A DNA stretch of 55,620 nt. It comes from Prevotella sp. UBA2756 (lineage in GTDB: Bacteria; Bacteroidota; Bacteroidia; Bacteroidales; Bacteroidaceae). The position numbers and the translations under genes were made by a program. The stretch covers positions 1 to 55,620 of the forward strand of contig DEJE01000059.1 of the NCBI GenBank assembly GCA_002353205.1, written 5' to 3'. Positions within the stretch are counted from its first letter, which is position 1. Every line of letters starts with the position of its first letter. The notes below the pieces were generated by a model. It made no database searches, was not told the origin of the DNA, and saw only the letters and a list, made by a program, of their open reading frames with translations. Positions 51,735-55,620 of the stretch are shown here, one piece after another.

Positions 51735-53813
51735 CTACAGCGAAGCCGGGGCTTCTTCTTTCATCAGGTCTTCCAAACGCACAATCTCATCACGATATTG
51801 GGCAGCCTGAAGGAAGTCGAGATTCTTGGCTGCCTGTTTCATCAACTCCTTCGTGTGCTCAATGGAAGCCTTCAACTGCTCCACGCTCATAGAAGCCAGT
51901 ATAGGATCGGCGGCGATATCGGTCTGCTCGGGTTCTATATAAGCGGCATAAGGACCCGGTGCCGGTTTCCGTTTCGGCTTTCCGTAGGGTTGGGAAACAT
52001 CGGCAGGTACCGTATTTTCCGAGTCGGACATGGCGGCGGCAATAGGCTTCACAATCTGCTGGGGTGTGATTCCATTCTCTTCGTTGTAGTGCATCTGCTT
52101 GGTGCGGCGACGTATGGTCTCTTCGATTGTTACCTGCATGCTTTGCGTAATGATGTCGGCATACATGATCACCTTGCCATTCACATTGCGTGCGGCACGA
52201 CCAGCAGTCTGAGTGAGCGAACGGTGGCTACGCAGGAAACCCTCCTTGTCGGCATCGAGAATGGCCACCAACGACACCTCGGGCAGGTCGAGTCCCTCGC
52301 GAAGGAGGTTAACGCCGACAAGGACGTCGAACACGCCGGCGCGAAGGTCGGCCATAATCTTCACACGGTCAAGCGTGGCCACATCGGAGTGGATATAGTT
52401 TGCGCGAATGTCGTGGTTAAGCAGATAGGTGGTGAGCTCCTCGGCCATGCGTTTGGTGAGCGTTGTCACCAGCACACGTTCGCCGCGCGCGCTCCTCTCT
52501 TCTATCTCGTAGAGAAGATCGTCTATCTGGTTCTCGCTCGGCCGCACTTCAATCTCGGGGTCGAGCAGCCCAGTGGGTCGAATCAGCTGTTCCACGACCA
52601 CTCCCTCGCTGGCCCGAAGCTCATAGTCAGCAGGCGTGGCCGAAACGAAGATTACCTGGTTGATCATCCGTTCAAACTCCTCGTATTTCAGTGGACGATT
52701 GTCGAAAGCAGCAGGCAACCGGAACCCGTATTCCACAAGGTTAGTCTTCCTGGCCCTGTCGCCTCCATACATGGCACTTATCTGAGGCACGCTAACGTGG
52801 CTCTCGTCGATTACCAGCAAGTAATCCTTAGGGAAGAAATCGAAGAGGCAATAAGGGCGCTCACCAGCCCGTCGACCGTCGAAATAGCGCGAATAGTTCT
52901 CAATGCCCGAGCAATGGCCCAGCTCCTTGATCATCTCCATGTCGTACTCCACGCGCTCCTTAATGCGCTGAGCCTTCATCGTTTCGCCAATCTCATTGAA
53001 GTAGTCCACCTGCTTCACCAAGTCGTCCTGAATGGCACGAATGGCACTCTCGGTCTGCTCCTTGCTCGTGACGAAGAGATTGGCTGGATAAATCTGATAA
53101 TCCTCAAACGAAGCCACGCGCTGGAAGCTCACACTGTCGAGTTCCTCGATGATGTCGATTTCATCATCCCACCAACCCACGCGAAGCACGTGATCGCTAT
53201 AAGCCATGAAGACATCGACGGTGTCGCCCTTGACGCGGAAACACCCGCGCTTCAGCTCTATGTCGTTCCTCACATACAAGGCATCGACGAGCCTCCGGAG
53301 GAACGCGTTGCGCTCCAGTTTCTCACCTCGCCGGATGCTGATCACGCTCCCCGCCATGGCAGCAGGTCCTCCCATACCATAGATACACGACACCGACGAG
53401 ACCACAACCACGTCTTGCCTTCCTGAGAGGAGCGACGACACGGCCGACAGGCGCAGTCGGTCTATCTCATCGTTGATGGCAAGATCTTTCTCTATGTACG
53501 TATCGGTCTGCGGCAGGTAAGCCTCGGGCTGATAGTAGTCGTAATAGCTCACGTAGTACTCCACAGCATTTTCTGGGAAGAAACTCTTCATCTCGCTATA
53601 TAGCTGAGCAGCCAGCGTCTTGTTGTGGCTCAGTATCAGCGTGGGCTTGTTCACATTGGCTATCACATTGGCTATCGTGAACGTCTTGCCAGAGCCCGTC
53701 ACACCCAGGAGCACCTGCGCTTTCTCTCCCCGTTCGAGTCCCTCGGTCAGCTGCCGAATGGCTTCAGGCTGGTCGCCCGTGGGGTGATATTGAGAGGTAA
53801 GTTTGAAGTTCAT
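51735..53813 (-). CDS. uvrB: Excinuclease ABC subunit B
   Basis: 692 residues. Nucleotide excision repair helicase-like subunit that loads on damage with UvrA and recruits UvrC. Seen: L-L-G-V-T-G-S-G-K-T-F-T near residue 40 (ATP site), the beta-hairpin block Y-Y-D-Y-Y-Q-P-E-A-Y, helicase motif VLVGVNLLREGLDLPEVSLV in the second half, and a C-terminal UVR helix pair (EQLKASIEHTKELMKQAAKN). Length is normal. A -7 box ends 5 nt before the ATG at 53813. It is convergent with the GT2 gene at 50700. Confidence 0.96.
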   Translation of the reverse strand: MNFKLTSQYHPTGDQPEAIRQLTEGLERGEKAQVLLGVTGSGKTFTIANVIANVNKPTLILSHNKTLAAQLYSEMKSFFPENAVEYYVSYYDYYQPEAYLPQTDTYIEKDLAINDEIDRLRLSAVSSLLSGRQDVVVVSSVSCIYGMGGPAAMAGSVISIRRGEKLERNAFLRRLVDALYVRNDIELKRGCFRVKGDTVDVFMAYSDHVLRVGWWDDEIDIIEELDSVSFQRVASFEDYQIYPANLFVTSKEQTESAIRAIQDDLVKQVDYFNEIGETMKAQRIKERVEYDMEMIKELGHCSGIENYSRYFDGRRAGERPYCLFDFFPKDYLLVIDESHVSVPQISAMYGGDRARKTNLVEYGFRLPAAFDNRPLKYEEFERMINQVIFVSATPADYELRASEGVVVEQLIRPTGLLDPEIEVRPSENQIDDLLYEIEERSARGERVLVTTLTKRMAEELTTYLLNHDIRANYIHSDVATLDRVKIMADLRAGVFDVLVGVNLLREGLDLPEVSLVAILDADKEGFLRSHRSLTQTAGRAARNVNGKVIMYADIITQSMQVTIEETIRRRTKQMHYNEENGITPQQIVKPIAAAMSDSENTVPADVSQPYGKPKRKPAPGPYAAYIEPEQTDIAADPILASMSVEQLKASIEHTKELMKQAAKNLDFLQAAQYRDEIVRLEDLMKEEAPASL

Positions 53814-53818
53814 CGATG

Positions 53819-53826
53819 CAAAATTA
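53819..53826 (-). promoter_or_regulatory. -7 box of uvrB, 5 nt from ATG
   Basis: TAATTTTG on the minus strand, then CATCG, then ATG. The only TTG nearby is 23 nt upstream of the box, so -33 support is poor. Confidence 0.6.
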
Positions 53827-53878
53827 CTAAAATAAAACCTAATCTATAGCAATTTTCAGAAAAAAAAGACCGTCAATC

Positions 53879-53909
53879 TTTGAAATTAGTGGATTTTGCA
53901 CTAACTTTG
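53879..53909 (+). promoter_or_regulatory. Promoter of the bamD operon
   Basis: TTTG (53879-53882), 19-nt spacer, TAACTTTG (53902-53909), ending 9 nt before the bamD ATG at 53919, so the leader should be only a few bases. Confidence 0.75.
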
Positions 53910-53918
53910 CATGCTGAT

Positions 53919-54761
53919 ATGAAAAGAATGAAGAATTTTGTTGCCAGTATAGTCACCCTATGCTTGCTCACGGGGTGTGCAAAGGAATTCAATGCCGTAT
54001 ACAAGTCGTCCGACTACGACTACAAATACGAATACGCCAAAGAATGCTTTGCAAGAGGCAAATACACCAGTGCTATCACCCTGCTGGAAGAACTTGTCAC
54101 CATACTCAAAGGCTCTGACAATGGGCAGGAATGCCTTTACATGCTTGCCATGGCCGAATTCTGCAATGCCGACTACGAGACGGCCTCCTCCTACTTCAAG
54201 AAGTACTACCAGTCGTACCCCAAAGGCACCTACGCCGAGATGGCATCCTACTACGTCGGCGAGAGCCTCTACCAGAGCACGCCAGAACCACGACTCGACC
54301 AGAGCCAGACCGTCAACGCCATCAGCGCCTTCCAAGAATATCTCGACATCTTCCCAGAAGCCCTGATGAAAAGCCAAGCCCAGCAGCGGCTCTTCGCCCT
54401 GCAAGACAAGCTGGTGAAGAAAGAGCTACTCTCAGCACAACTCTACTACAACCTAGGAACATATTTCGGCAACTGCACCAGCGGAGGCTCCAATTACGAG
54501 GCCTGCATCATCACCGCTCAGAATGCCCTGAAAGACTATCCCTACAGCTCCATGCGCGAAGACTTCTCCCTGCTCATCATGAAGAGCAAGTTTGAGCTCG
54601 CCGAGCAGAGCGTCGTGGAGAAGAGGCTCGACCGCTTCCGCGACGCTGAGGACGAATGTTACGGCTTTATCAACGAGTTTCCAGACAGCAAGGACCGCTC
54701 CGTGGCCGAGAAATACATTGCCAAGTGCAAGAAGATAACAGGAAAAGAAGAGAACAACTAA
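53919..54761 (+). CDS. bamD: Outer-membrane assembly lipoprotein BamD
   Basis: 280 residues from the ATG at 53919; an upstream TTG at 53880 is in frame but lies on the promoter's -33 box. Signal peptide with lipobox LLTGC (Cys20). The body is a chain of TPR-like helices (YEYAKECFARGKYTSAITLLEELV, YLDIFPEALMKSQAQQRLFAL), as in BamD, the part of the BAM complex that holds BamA and helps insert outer-membrane barrels. The operon continues with an rpoZ-like gene 16 nt later. Confidence 0.9.
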   Translation: MKRMKNFVASIVTLCLLTGCAKEFNAVYKSSDYDYKYEYAKECFARGKYTSAITLLEELVTILKGSDNGQECLYMLAMAEFCNADYETASSYFKKYYQSYPKGTYAEMASYYVGESLYQSTPEPRLDQSQTVNAISAFQEYLDIFPEALMKSQAQQRLFALQDKLVKKELLSAQLYYNLGTYFGNCTSGGSNYEACIITAQNALKDYPYSSMREDFSLLIMKSKFELAEQSVVEKRLDRFRDAEDECYGFINEFPDSKDRSVAEKYIAKCKKITGKEENN

Positions 54762-54776
54762 AATAAAGACATCAAT

Positions 54777-55106
54777 ATGGATTACAAGAAATCAAAAGCA
54801 CCGGTCAACACCGTGACCAGAAACATTATGGACCTCTGCAAAGACACTGGCAACATCTACGAAAGCGTGGCCATCATCGCCAAGAGAGCCAACCAGATAT
54901 CGGTAGAGATTAAGCAAGACCTCAGCAAGAAGCTCGCAGAGTTCGCATCCTATAACGATTCTCTCGAAGAGGTGTTCGAGAACCGCGAGCAAATAGAAAT
55001 CTCGCGCTACTACGAGAAGCTTCCCAAGCCCAGCCTCCTGGCCACACAGGAATTCATCGAGGGGAACGTATACTTCCGCGACCCGTCAAAAGAGCAGCAG
55101 TCATGA
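54777..55106 (+). CDS. rpoZ: RNA polymerase omega-like subunit
   Basis: 109 residues. It matches the Bacteroidetes omega-like protein that follows bamD in many genomes: T-R-N-I-M-D-L-C, then N-I-Y-E-S-V-A-I-I-A-K-R-A-N-Q-I, with a C-terminal acidic and aromatic tail. Omega helps fold the beta' subunit. The stop overlaps the next start as ATGA. Confidence 0.8.
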   Translation: MDYKKSKAPVNTVTRNIMDLCKDTGNIYESVAIIAKRANQISVEIKQDLSKKLAEFASYNDSLEEVFENREQIEISRYYEKLPKPSLLATQEFIEGNVYFRDPSKEQQS

Positions 55107-55561
55107 TACAGCGCAAGCAAACCATTTTTCTCATTCTGGCTTTCTTGGTCATCATGGGTTGCCAGTGTATGCCCATTGCCTATTTCTTTCCGGAAGGAAT
55201 GGGCGTGGATACCGAAATGTACAACTGCGTGCTCATTGACCCACTCGCCAGACTTCGCTACACATGCTGGCCGTTGTCACTGATTCTCGTGCTCGCAGCC
55301 ACAGTGACCTTCATAGACATCTTTCTCTACAAGAAAAGGCCCTTGCAGGCAAAGCTCTGTTGGGTCATCGTAGGACTCCTTGTCGTGTGGTACCCCACCT
55401 ATTACTACTATGCCAACACGCTGGCCGAAACCTACAAGTGCCAGCTAGAGTACTCCTGGTCGGCCTGCCTGCCCGCCTTGGCCATCATCTTCACACTCCT
55501 CGCACGGAACGGTATCATCGCCGACGAGAAGCTCGTGCGCTCAATGGACAGGATTAGATAA
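55103..55561 (+). CDS. DUF4293 family membrane protein
   Basis: 152 residues, starting IQRKQTIFLILAFLVIMG, the usual opening of DUF4293 proteins. Four hydrophobic segments (about residues 7-28, 56-76, 85-106 and 119-136) suggest an integral inner-membrane protein. The family is restricted to Bacteroidetes and its function is unknown. It is coupled to rpoZ by the ATGA overlap. Confidence 0.85.
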   Translation: MIQRKQTIFLILAFLVIMGCQCMPIAYFFPEGMGVDTEMYNCVLIDPLARLRYTCWPLSLILVLAATVTFIDIFLYKKRPLQAKLCWVIVGLLVVWYPTYYYYANTLAETYKCQLEYSWSACLPALAIIFTLLARNGIIADEKLVRSMDRIR

Positions 55562-55620
55562 TTTAAGGTTGAAGTCTTTATCCAAGCGAAGCGACTTCAA
55601 AAAAGAGGGTGTGTCAAAAT

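Noticed and set aside
51798..53426. 542-codon open frame on the plus strand
   Set aside because: Fully antisense to uvrB, whose motifs are clear; the frame is a by-product of the codon use of the real gene.
1..55620. CRISPR array
   Set aside because: No regularly spaced identical repeats of 25-40 nt are visible; the only tandem repeat (34311-34398) has no spacers.

Overview
The window looks like a chromosomal segment of a Prevotella-like member of the Bacteroidales. The supporting evidence is the promoter style (-7 boxes of the form TAnnTTTG, some with a TTG/TTTG -33 box 19-20 nt upstream), a short 287-residue primary sigma factor, Bacteroidetes-restricted families (DUF4836, DUF4421, DUF1460, DUF4293), a Cys-less PurF-like protein, and a complete methylmalonyl-CoA mutase beside sodium-pump decarboxylase subunits. 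Species cannot be fixed from the sequence alone.

Region by region. 1-6.9 kb is an accessory island that looks A+T-richer than the rest. It holds three divergent PD-(D/E)XK nuclease-like paralogs and one Sel1-repeat-like protein. Three of the four genes carry the same upstream element (the fourth starts outside the window). The island ends in the stranded tail of an ATPase gene and lies on the 3' side of a tRNA-Arg gene, as integrated elements often do. 7.5-14.8 kb is a minus-strand gene train: ABC permease and ATPase, DUF4836 lipoprotein, rsmE, a bifunctional-nuclease-like protein, a nucleoside transporter and the PurF-like protein. 14.9-20.1 kb, also minus, holds an FAD protein, an NhaD-type antiporter, a YihY/BrkB membrane protein and the RNase P RNA gene. 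20.5-30.3 kb is plus-strand: an HtrA protease, rpoD, then a compact cassette of a secreted lysine-tailed protein, an HPr-kinase-like P-loop protein, an S24/S26 peptidase, a PqqD-like protein and a FemAB/GNAT-like protein. These are followed by a Dcu transporter, mazG, a lipoprotein and rnz.

30.3-34.8 kb has tRNA-Lys, a minus-strand trio (Gfo/Idh oxidoreductase, DUF4421, DUF1460) and about 1.1 kb of decayed DNA with a secreted-protein tail fragment, a 22-bp tandem repeat and a paired operator-like sequence. 35.2-44.6 kb is the propionate/succinate block: mutB and mutA on minus; on plus an AspT-type transporter, OadG-like, biotin carrier and beta subunits of a Na+-pumping decarboxylase, then a LuxR-type regulator. 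The carboxyltransferase (alpha) subunit is not in the window. 44.7-51.7 kb has an MFS transporter and a surface-polysaccharide group (four glycosyltransferases and a flippase). 51.7-55.6 kb has uvrB and a bamD / rpoZ-like / DUF4293 operon.

Best candidates for unusual biology are the PD-(D/E)XK paralog island with its shared promoter-like element, and the kinase-peptidase-PqqD-acyltransferase cassette, which resembles a peptide-maturation system with no evident precursor. In addition, three genes have a -7 box ending exactly 5 nt before ATG. The RNase P RNA's first helix starts at the same distance from its own box, which argues that these three mRNAs are leaderless.
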